Below, in pieces: positions 1 to 11,352 of a DNA stretch of 64,000 bases. Position 1 is the first letter of the stretch. Each line of letters begins with the position of its first letter. The position numbers and the translations under genes are program-made. Origin of the DNA: Serripes groenlandicus (lineage: Eukaryota; Mollusca; Bivalvia; Cardiida; Cardiidae); contig JASEVX010000005.1 of NCBI GenBank assembly GCA_031761405.1, positions 7,213,724 through 7,277,723 on the forward strand, written 5' to 3'. The notes under the pieces are model-generated. The model was not told the origin of the DNA. It searched no databases and worked only from the letters and a program-made list of their open reading frames with translations.

Positions 1-149
1 ACCTGAGCAGACAATATCCAGGCCAAAAAGGGCTAATCTGTAAAAATAAATCTTAAACATTGTCAGCCGTCATTTGCCGGTACACTTACTGTAGTATTTT
101 GATGAAATTGAATAAATGAGAGAAAACTGTGTTACTCAAACTTTTGCCA

Positions 150-300
150 GAGTGTTTATACAGAACTCTAGATAAGGGAGTTTTATATTTTAAGATCCTT
201 ATTTTACCCTCTAAACCTATGATGTGGGTACTCAAAAGAATCATTTGGGTTGGATGATAAGAGAGATATTGTGAAGAAAAGAGCTGTATATTCTGTTTAT
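150..300. mobile_element. Family D palindromic MITE, degenerate copy
   Basis: The segment has a GGGTACTCAAAAGAATC motif, a Ctatgatg stretch and an ACTCTAGATAAGG arm that recur at 10385-10590 and 55100-55345. The best copy (55 kb) is a palindrome centred on CGTCTCATTGAGACG. No coding capacity is seen, so this is inferred to be a non-autonomous palindromic DNA element. Boundaries are approximate. Confidence 0.5.
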
Positions 301-467
301 ATATATATACTTCTACATGAGACATGCACCAAAGGCTTTCCTCGGATAACGGCGGACATATTGTTTTAATGTCAGACTTAATACAAACCAGTTACATCTA
401 CTTTATTTGCAAGATTCACGTAAAACCGCTTTGCTTTTAATTTGCGATTTTTATCTCACGTCACATA

Positions 468-697
468 TAAACCTTTCCCGCATACACAACAAAATCTGCA
501 GCAGACGACTTTGAAAACATTTACAGGCCACATTATGAAAAATCTGTATATATGACAGAAAATTGATTGAAAAGAATTTGAAAATATTGTAGCAAAAGGC
601 TATACTCATTGTGACCAAATTGCCACTTCGCCACAATGTCTTCAAATGTCGTCTTCTGCAGAGGCGCCAGAAAGCGTCTGAATGCGGGAAGGGTTAA
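468..697. mobile_element. Family A MITE (TTAA-CCCTTTCCC ends)
   Basis: The left end is ACCTTTCCCGCATACACAAC and then CTGCAGCAGACGAC. The right end is GTCTTCTGCAGAGGCG and then GGGAAGGGTTAA. The two halves are inverted relative to each other. This matches the other family A copies, although the central hairpin has decayed. Family A is inferred to be a non-autonomous piggyBac-like element because its ends are CCC-rich and flanked by TTAA. Confidence 0.75.
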
Positions 698-730
698 GTG
701 CATGCATAACCACAGACCTAACAACATACA

Positions 731-758
731 GCTCTCTCTCTCTCTCTCTCTCTCTCTC
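731..758. repeat. (CT)n microsatellite
   Basis: A run of CT dinucleotides of about 14 units follows directly downstream of the family A copy. Confidence 0.95.
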
Positions 759-2517
759 GAAAAGTCCAACTGTGTCCTAGTGTTATGTTACTATTTGTCT
801 CTCGGCGAGAAGGGTCCTACTGTTTTAAGAGAGAACAAAACAGAGAAACCCTTTTCTCGCATAGTACATATCTGCAACATATAGGCAAAAATCCATAAAT
901 GAAAGCAGAATTATAGTTAAAATGAATATCTTGAATTCGCCAGCTGCAGATGTGTCGAAACGCATCTGGACATGGGAAAGAGATTTAGGAAGGTTTCGAG
1001 TATGGAATAATGGGAAACACCTGTACATGACTGACTCTATACCGTACAAAAAAAACTTGCAAGTACATGTATTTGAATTTTGATGGTGTTTATTAACGCT
1101 GCTCTCTAAAGTATTGTGTATTTTGGTTATATCGCGTATTTTCCTGGATGAGTGATAAACTACAGTGAACTCGACAGTCAAATTACGAACCTTGTCTCTT
1201 TGAAAGGAAAGTTGAGAGAAACAAAATTACATAAAATGTTAAACAAATACTTCCTCACCAACATGATATAATTCAACAATTATATAAATTTGTTAAAATG
1301 TTTCTTTAGTGTCTGCAATTGCAAGCTGTAAATTTGACAGTTTTAGGTCAAACTTGCCATTTCCGGGTCACGTGACAAAATTTTATTTCTGTTATCAGGG
1401 GTAACCTCAACAGCTGTTTTTTTACTAACAAGATATTCATTTCACATTTTTATCAAAATAATATGAAAATGAAAGAACTAAAATATATCACTTGCATTTG
1501 CATAAAAAACAGAACAGTACTTTACTGTACACACTTTCATGCACGAAAACTGTCATACTTGACAAAAAGTTTAAACATAACAAATATTTAACATTGATTT
1601 ATCATCATAAGCATTAAATTATTCTTAAAAAGTTACCAAAATAGTTAAACTAATAAATTGATAATTTTGAGAAATTCCCTTTTGCTGACCCGAAAGTGTC
1701 GTATATGTGAACTGGGTCAAATTATCTGCTAGTTTGGCATAAACAACTTCGACAAGTCAATCAATGTTATACATCTTGTTCAGTGGTAAATAACCTACGC
1801 ATTTATGTGCAACACATACCTGTATTACTAAAATTATGGCTACAATCAGTAAGTTACGCTGTGACAGATTTTGCTTTCGCGGGATTTGATGCAGTCAAGC
1901 GTTTCGAGATTACGACGTCTGTACTTGAAATGACAACGTCCGAAATCGAAGTGAAACTAGCCAAGCTAATAGGAAATATGACTTGATAATCAAATTGTCA
2001 AAATACTGTATCATTCTCGAATACTAAACCTTTTTTATCATATGTGACCCGCAAATGTCGATGACCCGGAACTGTCGAGTTCACATTCTGATTTAATATT
2101 ATCCTGATACCAGTGTATCAGTTTTAATGATATCGTCGCAACCGTGAACACATTTAAAAGCAGAATTCACATTTCAATATAAGACAGAAATGAAGACAAT
2201 GCTAAAAGTCATTTGCTTACAGCATTATTTTTTTTTTTTTTTTTTTTTTTAATGTACATCCTAATCATATTTAACACGGAATAGCTGCTTAGGAAATCAG
2301 CTGTGATGTCCAGGTGATAGGAAACATAGCGAATATGCAACATACCACTTTAATATCATCTACGCTAAACTATGGAAAGTATCTGAAACCGAAAAAACAA
2401 TATAATAATTATTGAAGGAATATGAAACATTGTGGCAATTATGAAATTGTTCATTTTGAACAATGGTTCCTGTTTCTATGATCTATTCGACATTTTACTG
2501 CTGCTGTGTACCTAAGA
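759..2517. other. No gene recognised; poly-T tract and clustered TGACCCG motifs
   Basis: No exon, RNA gene or known repeat is recognised. A 23-base poly-T run lies at 2228-2250. A 16-base motif of the form TGACCCGnAAnTGTCG occurs at 1686-1701, 2045-2060 and 2062-2077, with a related inverted copy at 1355-1370. Open frames here have no recognisable similarity and look like chance. Confidence 0.6.
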
Positions 2518-2760
2518 TTAACCCTTTCCCACATGCAACACATCCCACATACAACATATCTGCAGCAGACGACTTTTAACATTTTTAGCCAAACATATGG
2601 AAAATCTCCATAAAGGAAACTGCAATGATTGAATGAAGTTGAAAATAGTGTGGCAAAAGGAGAAATTGCTCCTCTTGAGCAATTTCTCCTTTTGTCACAA
2701 TGTTTTCAAAAATCGTCTACTGCAGAGGCATCAGAAAGCGTCTATTTGTGGTAAAGGGAT
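2518..2760. mobile_element. Family A MITE
   Basis: It starts TTAACCCTTTCCCACATG, with CTGCAGCAGACGAC following. A central hairpin AGAAATTGCTCnnnnnGAGCAATTTCT sits near 2663-2692. The right half TCGTCTACTGCAGAGGCATC ends in a decayed GGTAAAGGGAT. The left terminus carries a small internal duplication (CCCACATGCAACA / CCCACATACAACA). Confidence 0.85.
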
Positions 2761-3138
2761 CATTTCAAACACTGGTAGCCTTTAAATATTACGGCATACA
2801 CAGAGGACTGTTTATTTAGATGGACGCGTTATGTTTTTTGTCAAGAATAGCAAGTGCTTGTTACCCAGTAAATGTTCTTTATGAATGAAATTCCTAGTGT
2901 AAGTTCTTTATGTACTTGTGGCATCCCTGGAAATAAAGAGGTTTTAAACGGGCTGGCTTACGACTTCAGGTCTAAATAATAAATATGTGTAAATATCAGT
3001 TCTTAGACATTTTAGAATACGAATTAACGTGGTTAAAGTTAAAAAACAAACGCACTTTTTCAAACTTACATAACTTGATAATTTTGATAAGTTTAGGCTC
3101 TTTAGAAATTCGAACTAGTTGCCAAGCTGTAAATGAAT

Positions 3139-3243
3139 TAGGTAATGTCACGCAATGAACGACTTTGTGATGTTGGGGTACCAACGACGATAGGTAATGT
3201 CACGCAATGAACGACCTTGTGATGTTGGGGGTACCGACGACGA
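3139..3243. repeat. 52 bp direct duplication, 2 copies
   Basis: A block starting TAGGTAATGTCACGCAATG occurs at 3139 and again at 3191 with few differences. No function is apparent. The stretches around it (2761-3138 and 3244-3695) hold nothing recognised. Confidence 0.9.
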
Positions 3244-3695
3244 TCCAGATGACCTTGCCCTCTCCGGACAGTCCGATGTGGGTATTACCTGTTCCCAACC
3301 AAGTCGTATGCAATCCGTTCCTAATCCCTATTTATTAATAACGCAATGAATGTCGGTTCTCGTTTGATTATCATAATCTAGACGAACGAATCGATACTGT
3401 TAAGGCCTAAATAAACACGAAATAATTGGAAAGGGAAAGTTGCTCATTGAGCAGTATTACATGTATCTTCTGATCGCAGTTGTGTATGTTCTCGCTGTTT
3501 TCGTATCTTGGCAAACTTCAAAATCAACGAAAGCATGACTTGTAACAGGATTCGAAACTTTGCGGTTTGGGTTCCAACACAAGAAACTGGAATTTTAGTT
3601 TGAGCAAGGTCATGCAAAAACCGACCTTCAGGATGTTGGAACTTGATAGAAATTACTATCAAATTACAGAATCGTGTATTTGTTTTGCCAAACTC

Positions 3696-4127
3696 GTTCT
3701 ATAGAGAGACTTCCCTAGTGCTTGAACTACTGTATTGCGATCTAAAGAGAGACTTCCCGAGTGCTTGGACTACTGAATTGCGATCTAAAGAGAGACTTCC
3801 CGAGTGCTTGGACTACTGAATTGCGATCTATAGAGAGACTTCCCTAGTGCTTGAACTACCGGATTGCGTTCTAAAGAGAGACTTCCCGAGTGCTTGGACT
3901 ACTGAATTGCGATCTATAGAGAGACTTCCCTAGTGCTTGAACCACTGGATTGCATTCTAAAGAGAGACTTCCCGAGTGTTTGAACTTCTGGATTGCGTTC
4001 TAAAGAGAGACTTCCCTAGTGCTTGGACTACTGAATTGCGATCTATAGAGAGACTTCCCGAGTGCTTGAACTACTGAATTGCGATCTATAGAGAGACTTC
4101 CCGAGTGCTTGGACTACTGGATTGCGA
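3696..4127. repeat. 43 bp tandem array, about 10 copies
   Basis: The unit contains AGAGAGACTTCCCGAGTGCT followed by TGGACTACTGAATTGCGAT. Copies alternate between CTATAGAGAG and CTAAAGAGAG variants and between CCCTAG and CCCGAG, so the array is only mildly diverged. No coding role is seen. The flanking 4128-4526 holds nothing recognised. Confidence 0.95.
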
Positions 4128-4526
4128 GCCGATATGTTAGGTCTGTGCAATTTCATCTGTACAACATTTGGTCGAAAAGTATCCTATGTCGGTTGTCGTG
4201 TGACCTGATCCAAGTATGGAAGGTAATGCGCGTAAACTGGTCGGTGAATTTAAAACTTGTCTACACACCATGTTCAACATTGAATCCACATTATCCAGAA
4301 AACTTTTAAAATGGAAGTAATGCTTCCCCTTATTAGCGCTCAGGATTGTTACTGATTCATAATACCGCTAGAACTGGTAACTTGCACAGCATATGCAGGA
4401 ATGTTATTGAAATATTGGTGAAAGCTAAATAAAATATCATTGAACAAAATATAAAGGATCATCAATAATTAAGTTTCAATTTGCTGCACAGATATTTCAA
4501 ACAAATATCAAATCATGTATTAACGG

Positions 4527-4755
4527 TTAAACCTTTTCCACATACAGGAACTCTGCAACAGACGACTTTGAAAACATCTTGGTAAAACTATGAAAAATCT
4601 CTATAACTGAAAGAATAATTTTTGAATGGAGTTAAAAATATTGTGGAAAAGGTAGAAATTGCTCATTATGAGCAATTTCTCCTCTTATCACCATGTTTTC
4701 AAAAGTCGTCGGCTATATTTGCGTCAAAATGTGTCTACACGTGGGAAGGGGTTAA
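4527..4755. mobile_element. Family A MITE
   Basis: Both ends are present: TTAAACCTTTTCCACATAC on the left and GTGGGAAGGGGTTAA on the right, with TTAA at each edge. The central hairpin AGAAATTGCTCATTATGAGC is intact. Left and right halves carry the family GACGACTTTGAAAACAT and its inverted counterpart. Confidence 0.88.
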
Positions 4756-5390
4756 GTTAGGCACGCCGTCTGTAGGACTATGAGTAACCGTTCCTGTTTT
4801 CGGTAACACACCTATCCTGTCCGTCAACATGCTCCACAGTATATAGCCAGAAGGTTTCCATTGATTTAGCCGACCCGTGCCAGATCCGAGTATGCGTGGT
4901 TATGACCCTAACGATATACGATACAAACCAGACAGATCCTACTGCTATTTAATGACTTAGCATTGTATAATAATACAGCACGGTTGTCAGTCAATCACGA
5001 AACCGAGCCAACGTAAAACAAGGATGTTATAGCAATCCCGTGGCAACCTGTAAAGGTGCTGAACGGATTATATATGGAAGTATAGTCAAAGTTTTAAAAC
5101 TGTTCAAAAGTTGTCTTGAAATATTAGAAAACTAATTATGTAATAAGTAATAATTTAGTTTTCAAGTACTGTAAACATCTAAATATTGATCGTGTATGCT
5201 TCATTTTTATTTGGTAGACAAACCCAGCAAGCTAAATTTTATAAATTTTCATGACATTCAATTGAAATGTTTTTCAACATTTACTGGCAAAATAGTTTTT
5301 AAATATTTATTACTTACTTTGTTGTCAATATAGCAATATTCGCTGAAGTTCCATCTGGAGTTCAGCACCTTTAAAATGGACCATTATACA
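4756..5390. other. No gene or repeat recognised
   Basis: No recognisable exon, RNA gene or repeat is seen in this AT-rich stretch. Confidence 0.5.
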
Positions 5391-5847
5391 TTAACCCTTT
5401 CATTCATATAGACGCTACCTAACGCTTCTGTAGCAGATGGCTTTTTGAAAACATAGTGACAACAGAAGAAATTGCACAAAACGTGCAATTTCTCCTTTTG
5501 CCACAATGTTTTCCACTTTTTGTCATAGGTTATCTATCTTTTGACAAAATACGTTCAAAGTCGGCTTTTTGAAAACATAGTGACAAAAGAAGAAATTGCA
5601 CAAAACGTGCAATTTCTCCTTTTGCCACAATGTTTTCCACTTTTTGTCATAGGTTATCTATCTTTTGACAAAATACGTTCAAAGTCGGCTTTTTGAAAAC
5701 ATAGTGACAAAAGAAGAAATTGCACAAAACGTGTAATTTCTCCTTTTGCCACAATGTTTTCCACTTTTTGTCATAGGTTATCTATCTTTTGACAAAATAC
5801 GTTCAAAGTCGTTTGCTGCAGAATAGTCGTATGAGGGAAAGGGTTAA
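5391..5847. mobile_element. Family A MITE with internal 124 bp triplication
   Basis: The element runs from TTAACCCTTTCATTCATA to GAGGGAAAGGGTTAA. Its interior, starting GGCTTTTTGAAAACATAGTG, is present three times (5439, 5563 and 5687; period 124). Each copy carries the central hairpin AGAAATTGCAC/GTGCAATTTCT. Single-copy relatives lie at 32596-32823 and 39956-40190. The triplication is therefore a gain inside one element, not an array that surrounds it. Confidence 0.92.
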
Positions 5848-6237
5848 GAGGAAAGTCACTCGACGTTTATCCTGCTATACGAGACTCTATACACCATTTA
5901 CTGAATATAAACATGTATGAACAATCGTTGTAGACCCCCACAATGATGTCATGTTGGTCTCACCAAAGAAACGCCATGACTATGTACAAGAACTAGTAAA
6001 ATATCTACCCAATATAGACCAAGTTATGATTGCTCTATCCTTTTCGCAAGTTAAACGGAACAGAACAGAAGATGTATTCGTATGACTTGAGCACGTATGG
6101 TTCATCGTCAAACATGTTTAATTAGCTCACGTGAGCACACATAGTGCTAGTGATGAGATAGTGTGATCACTATATGTCTGTTGCGGATGGTCTGTTCAAA
6201 CCTTCTTTTCCAAAACTATTGGTTTCTTTGTTTAAAG
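5848..6237. other. No gene or repeat recognised
   Basis: Unique-looking sequence lies between a family A MITE and the 76 bp array. Nothing is recognised. Confidence 0.5.
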
Positions 6238-8058
6238 ATGATTCCTCCTGAATGTTCTAATGTGTTTCATAATTGCTCAACTAATTGTATTCCGTGCATA
6301 ACTCATGTTGCTGATAATTCCACCTGAATGTTCTAATGTGTTTCATAATTGCTCAACTAATTTTATTCCGTGCATAACTCATGTTGCTGATAATTCCACC
6401 TGAATGTTCTAATGTGTTTCATAATTGCTCAACTAATTTAATTCCGTGCATAACTCATGTTGCTGATAATTCCACCTGAATGTTCTAATGTGTTTCATAA
6501 TTGCTCAACTAATTTAATTCCGTGCATAACTCATGTTGCTGATAATTCCACCTGAATGTTCTAATGTGTTTCATAATTGCTCAACTAATTTAATTCCATG
6601 CATAACTCATGTTGCTGATAATTCCACCTGAATGTTCTAATGTGTTTCATAATTGCTCAACTAATTTAATTCCATGCATAACTCATGTTGCTGATAATTT
6701 CACCTGAATGTTCTAATGTGTTTCATAATTGCTCAACTAATTTAATTCTATGCATAACTCATGTTGCTGATAATTCCACCTGAATGTTCTAAGGTGTTTC
6801 ATAATTGCTCAACTAATTTAATTCCATGCATAACTCATGTTGCTGATAATCCACCTGAATGTTCTAAGGTGTTTCATAATTGCTCAACTAATTTAATTCC
6901 ATGCATAACTCATGTTGCTGATAATTCCACCTGAATGTTCTAAGGTGTTTCATAATTGCTCAACTAATTTAATTCCATGCATAACTCATGTTGCTGATAA
7001 TTCCACCTGAATGTTCTAAGGTGTTTCATAATTGCTCAACTAATTTAATTCCGTGCATAACTCATGTTGCTGATAATTCCACCTGAATGTTCTAAGGTGT
7101 TTCATAATTGCTCAACTAATTTTATTCCGTGCATAACTCATGTTGCTGATAATTCCACCTGAATGTTCTAATGTGTTTCATAATTGCTCAACTAATTTAA
7201 TTCCGTGCATAACTCATGTTGCTGATAATTCCACCTGAATGTTCTAATGTGTTTCATAATTGCTCAACTAATTTAATTCCGTGCATAACTCATGTTGCTG
7301 ATAATTCCACCTGAATGTTCTAATGTGTTTCATAATTGCTCAACTAATTTAATTCCATGCATAACTCATGTTGCTGATAATTCCACCTGAATGTTCTAAT
7401 GTGTTTCATAATTGCTCAACTAATTTAATTCCATGCATAACTCATGTTGCTGATAATTTCACCTGAATGTTCTAATGTGTTTCATAATTGCTCAACTAAT
7501 TTAATTCTATGCATAACTCATGTTGCTGATAATTCCACCTGAATGTTCTAAGGTGTTTCATAATTGCTCAACTAATTTAATTCCATGCATAACTCATGTT
7601 GCTGATAATCCACCTGAATGTTCTAAGGTGTTTCATAATTGCTCAACTAATTTAATTCCATGCATAACTCATGTTGCTGATAATTCCACCTGAATGTTCT
7701 AAGGTGTTTCATAATTGCTCAACTAATTTAATTCCATGCATAACTCATGTTGCTGATAATTCCACCTGAATGTTCTAAGGTGTTTCATAATTGCTCAACT
7801 AATTTAATTCCGTGCATAACTCATGTTGCTGATAATTCCACCTGAATGTTCTAAGGTGTTTCATAATTGCTCAACTAATTTTATTCCGTGCATAACTCAT
7901 GTTGCTGATAATTCCACCTGAATGTTCTAATGTGTTTCATAATTGCTCAACTAATTTTATTCCGTGCATAACTCATGTTGCTGATAATTCCACCTGAATG
8001 TTCTAATGTGTTTCATAATTGCTCAACTAATTTTATTCCGTGCATAACTCATGTTGCT
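6238..8058. repeat. 76 bp satellite array, about 24 copies
   Basis: The unit contains CCACCTGAATGTTCTAATGT, then TTCATAATTGCTCAACTAAT, and ends in CGTGCATAACTCATGTTGCT. Copies are nearly identical. Variant units (GATAATTTCACC at 6693 and 7452; a one-base deletion GATAATCCACC at 6845 and 7604) recur exactly 759 bp apart. This shows a ten-unit higher-order repeat made by duplication of a block. Stops occur in every frame of most units, so no product is proposed. Confidence 0.97.
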
Positions 8059-8705
8059 ATTTCAACGGAAATGTAAATCTTAAAGACCTTCATGTCCAAA
8101 ATTACTGATTGGATTAGAAAATCTCCGCCGCAAGGGAGCGGGGGCTGGTCTTTACTAAATGTCTATTGTAATCTATACCAAAATTGTTTAAATAGTTCAG
8201 ATGGCCGCCAGAATGCATGTTCGTTTCTTTGTAAGATAAAAAAGGAAAACGTAAGTTTGCACAAACGTTCCCTGGGTGTCCATCTACTAATTATTATCAA
8301 ACTTCTTTGCTCCCTTCAAAAACATGGGCGGGGTCACTAACAGTAGACCCGATTTCAAAATAATTTGGCACAACTTATCATTGCAAAGAGTGTTCAAGGT
8401 ATGCTCCTGTGTGATCAAAATTGATCCCATCCCAGGAACACATTAACTAGATTTATTTAGAACACATTAAATAGATGTATATAGAACACACATCCATTAA
8501 GTAAATGTAACTGAAGGTCATCAGTACACACCTGGGTCACATCATAACTTTACTGCATCAGCTTAATGCGAAAATAGTAAACTAAGCTCTTCATTATTTG
8601 TTTTCAGAGAAGTATATCACACCTATTGAAATTTCGGAATATAGGACCCTTGTCACAACTTTATCGGCAATGAAGGCCTGTCTTATGTTTTGTTTTGCTT
8701 TATAG
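8059..8705. other. No gene recognised
   Basis: An open frame of about 80 codons begins at 8092 but resembles nothing known. A short AACACATTAA(C/A)TAGAT motif is repeated near 8440-8500. No other structure is seen. Confidence 0.5.
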
Positions 8706-8830
8706 ATAACCTGGGCCGAAGGCTCAAGGTGACCTATTTTGATTATTCTCTGCCGTCTGTCCCTCTGTCGTCTGTCCGTCGTCCCTCGTTATTAACTTTT
8801 AGCTTTAAACATCATCTTCTCCCTTTTCTC
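8706..8830 (+). mobile_element. Fragment of AGCTCACC/GTCCGTCGTC-type element
   Basis: GGGCCGAAGGCTCAAGGTGA is followed by a run of GTCTGTCC/GTCGTCTGTCC words. This is the usual head of the bivalve repeats whose fuller copies lie at 14901 and 19438. Only the head is visible here. Confidence 0.5.
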
Positions 8831-9477
8831 AATGTTAAAATGTGGCCGTGTTCTGCAAATATATTCTTAATCGTTTATTAAAGGGATGTAATTTGGTATG
8901 TTAGTAAAGACATTCTGAATAAAGTTATATCCCTTGACTGACAACAAAATAAAATCATGGACTGGAGTTTTCGTATCCATGGTTATTTGTAATTAATTCA
9001 AACGGTGTCAACCCCGATCAGCTGCTTTTCTCTATCCCACAAACAGATGTATAGTTAAGCATCTGTAGTGGAATGCTTTATTGAATAGTAATTATTTCAT
9101 TTATACAAAATGTCCATATTTTGCCTGGACATGTTAAAATCGTCTACTGTAGAATCTTTTTTTATGTTGCAAAGGGTAAAACATTTCTATTTAGTATGTG
9201 TTTGTTCATTGTCATGCAAAAAGAGGTCTTGTTAACTCTCCGTGTTAACATACCAGGAGTATGTGCGTAAACACAGCTTCACCTTATCTCCACTGTTCAC
9301 AGATGGAACAAGAGCCTAATCGGCAAGTATTATAACAATTATGGTTAAATCAGGTAATGTGTGGTTTGTTGGGTTACAAACACTAGTCTTTTTATCATCA
9401 TTTAAACAGGGTTGGAATGTTATTTACAACGTGTTTCGACAAGTCTATCTTTAAACACAAACGATTTTGTATTTCAG

Positions 9478-9650
9478 TCTGTCATTCACAAAGCGGGGTT
9501 CCGTAGCTTGGCGGACGGAGAGGAGCTCGAGTTCGAGAGCTGTCCATCAGATAAAGGAGTGGAAGCTACATTCGCGTGCGGACCATCGGGTGCCGAATGC
9601 AGGGGATCAGACCGACGACCTATGTCGAGGAAGAAGTTCAAAAAGATAAG
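9478..9650 (+). CDS. lin-28: LIN28 homologue, exon for the end of the cold-shock domain (partial)
   Basis: LIN28 is a conserved RNA-binding protein that binds the let-7 precursor and mRNAs and controls developmental timing and stem-cell state. This exon encodes 57 codons plus two bases. It reads SVIHKAGFRSLADGEELEF, then a CGPSGAECRGSDRRP stretch and a basic SRKKFKKI tail. This aligns with the second half of the LIN28 cold-shock domain (the GFRSL...GEE.VEF region, a GP.G..C.GS.RRP segment, then the basic linker). The acceptor is TTTTGTATTTCAG before 9478 and the donor is AAG/GTAATA after 9650. The exon ends in phase 2, and the first base of 11520 completes an AGC serine codon. The first half of the domain (with the KWFN motif) is not found upstream, so the gene begins outside the window. 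No recognisable damage is seen. Confidence 0.93.
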
Positions 9651-9667
9651 GTAATACTTTTAGGAGT

Positions 9668-10277
9668 CCTTGCGATTACTCACCGTCCGCAGTTCGTCGT
9701 CGTCGTCGTCTGTACGTACGTCTGTTAACAAAACTTTGAACATTTTCCTTGCTGAAACCAAAAGGCTTAGAGCTTAGATTGTTGGTGTCTAGGGGCCTTC
9801 CACAAAAACATGTGCAAATTATGCTCCTGGGGTCAAATTGTGCCCCGCCAAGGAGGTCACCTGTTTTACATAGATATCTATAGGATTTTTTTTAAAATAT
9901 TCTTGTCTGAAACCAAAAGGTCTATAGCTTAGCTATTTGGTATGTAGCATTGTCTAGTGGTCCTCTTCCAAGATTGTTAAATTATGCCCTGGTCAAAATT
10001 GTCCACGCCCCGGGAGGGGGGGGGGGGGGGGGCAGGGTTCCCTGTTTTACATAGAGAGATATAGGACAAACTTTGAACTCTTCTTATCTGAAACAGACCT
10101 TTCAGTTTCCTTATGTCCTATTAATTTGACAAAAGACGCACGACATTGGTTAGGTTATTTTGCCTGGTGTCAAATGGAGCTTTACTTGACATTGGACTTC
10201 TTGTATTAGCTTACCTGACCACAGTACAAACCATATTGCATAGGTGAGCGATCAAGGAACATCATGGCCCTCTTGTT
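9668..10277 (+). mobile_element. GTCGTC-headed bivalve repeat with GTGAGCGATCAAGG end
   Basis: The head is GTCCGCAGTTCGTCGTCGTC. The body holds two related blocks with GAAACCAAAAGGCTTAGAGC and GAAACCAAAAGGTCTATAGC. The end reads AGGTGAGCGATCAAGGAAC followed by CATGGCCCTCTTGTT, matching the ends of the elements at 14901-15592 and 19438-21145. A poly-G run of about 15-20 lies near 10013-10032. No protein is encoded. It is probably a non-autonomous element, and the class is uncertain. Confidence 0.6.
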
Positions 10278-10335
10278 CTAAATCAAGTTAATTAAAAGTT
10301 TAAACATCACCTCATTTGATGATGGATGAGCCATA

Positions 10336-10390
10336 GGGGCGTCTAAGGGACTCTACATATGGGGCGTCTAAGGGACTCTACATAAGGGGC
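10336..10390. repeat. 25 bp direct duplication
   Basis: GGGGCGTCTAAGGGACTCTA followed by CATA occurs at 10336 and 10361, with a third partial start at 10386. Confidence 0.9.
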
Positions 10391-10590
10391 GTTTTGCATG
10401 TCCTAAACTCCTTATATGACATTATAACCCTATGTTGTTGGTACTCAAAAGAATCGTCTCAGTGGGTCAATTAATTTTAGTACCACATCATAGAGTTTAT
10501 TTGAATAATAATAAGAGATATTATGGGGGAAATGAGCTGTTTAACCCTCCTTATCTGGTCCTCTGAAACTGTCCTGGGGTTGTGTTGAAT
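10391..10590. mobile_element. Family D palindromic MITE
   Basis: The segment has AACCCTATGTTGTTGGTACT, then CAAAAGAATCGTCTCAGTG and ACCACATCATAGAGTTT as opposing arms, then CCTCCTTATCTGG. It corresponds to the copy at 55100-55345. Confidence 0.6.
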
Positions 10591-10851
10591 ATGCGTACAG
10601 TGAAGACTAAGTTGAGCTTAAGCACCCGCACTGTCTCGACACAATCTTTACAGTTCTCCTATATCTAACGTAGACATACTGACATACTTTAAATGCTACC
10701 ATTCCGTCAATAAACATCAAATCGTCACACGTAATTGATACTCAAGATGTAATCTCTGTGGACGTCTGGTGATGGGAGACTCACTTGTGTACAGTAACAT
10801 TCATGATTTAGTAAGGTGACCATATACATAACGTCAGGGCTGGATTTAAAT

Positions 10852-11084
10852 GTAACCCTTTCCTACCTGCATGCACCTTGAGGCTCATCTGCAGAAGATG
10901 ACTTTGGAAAACACTGTAACAAAATTAGAAATTAGTCATAATGAGCAATTTCTTCTTTTTCGCAATACTTTCAACTCTATCTAATAATTTAACTTTCATT
11001 TATTGGATTGTTTTCCCCACATGTTTTCCAAAATATTATCAACTTCGTCTGCTGGAAATTTGATGGATGTGGGAAAGGGGTAAC
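10852..11084. mobile_element. Family A MITE, diverged
   Basis: It starts GTAACCCTTTCCTACCTGC. It holds CTGCAGAAGATGACTTTGG and a central TAGAAATTAGTCATAATGAGC. It ends GATGTGGGAAAGGGGTAA. The outer bases have drifted from TTAA. Confidence 0.75.
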
Positions 11085-11270
11085 GTAAGGTACATTGTTA
11101 GTTATATCAGTTATCGTAGATTTTAGGGCTATAATCTAAAACCTGAAACTGGGTTCGGTAAATTTGAATACACACTAGGTTCTTTAGTGTTAGTAACTCA
11201 AGACGCCATGTTTATGATTTTAAACGCCTCCCACATTTCGCTTTTTGGTGCCTCTGCAGTAGACCTTTAA

Positions 11271-11352
11271 AAACGCATCTGCGTAATGTATCGACCAGAT
11301 CAGCCTGCGCTATCCGCGCAGACTGATCCGGCCGACACATTCCGTCTTGTAA
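11271..11352. mobile_element. Family B element, internal fragment
   Basis: CTGCGTAATGTATCGACCAG, then CTGATCCGGCCGACACATTC, then CGTCTT. It shares its diagnostic variants (TCGACCAGATC, GATCCGGCCGAC) with the copy at 53838-54070, so both belong to one sub-lineage. Both termini are missing. Confidence 0.75.

Noticed and set aside
1..9477. First half of the LIN28 cold-shock domain
   Set aside because: I looked on the plus strand for a KWFN/KGFGF-type exon before 9478 and found none. It is likely upstream of the window.
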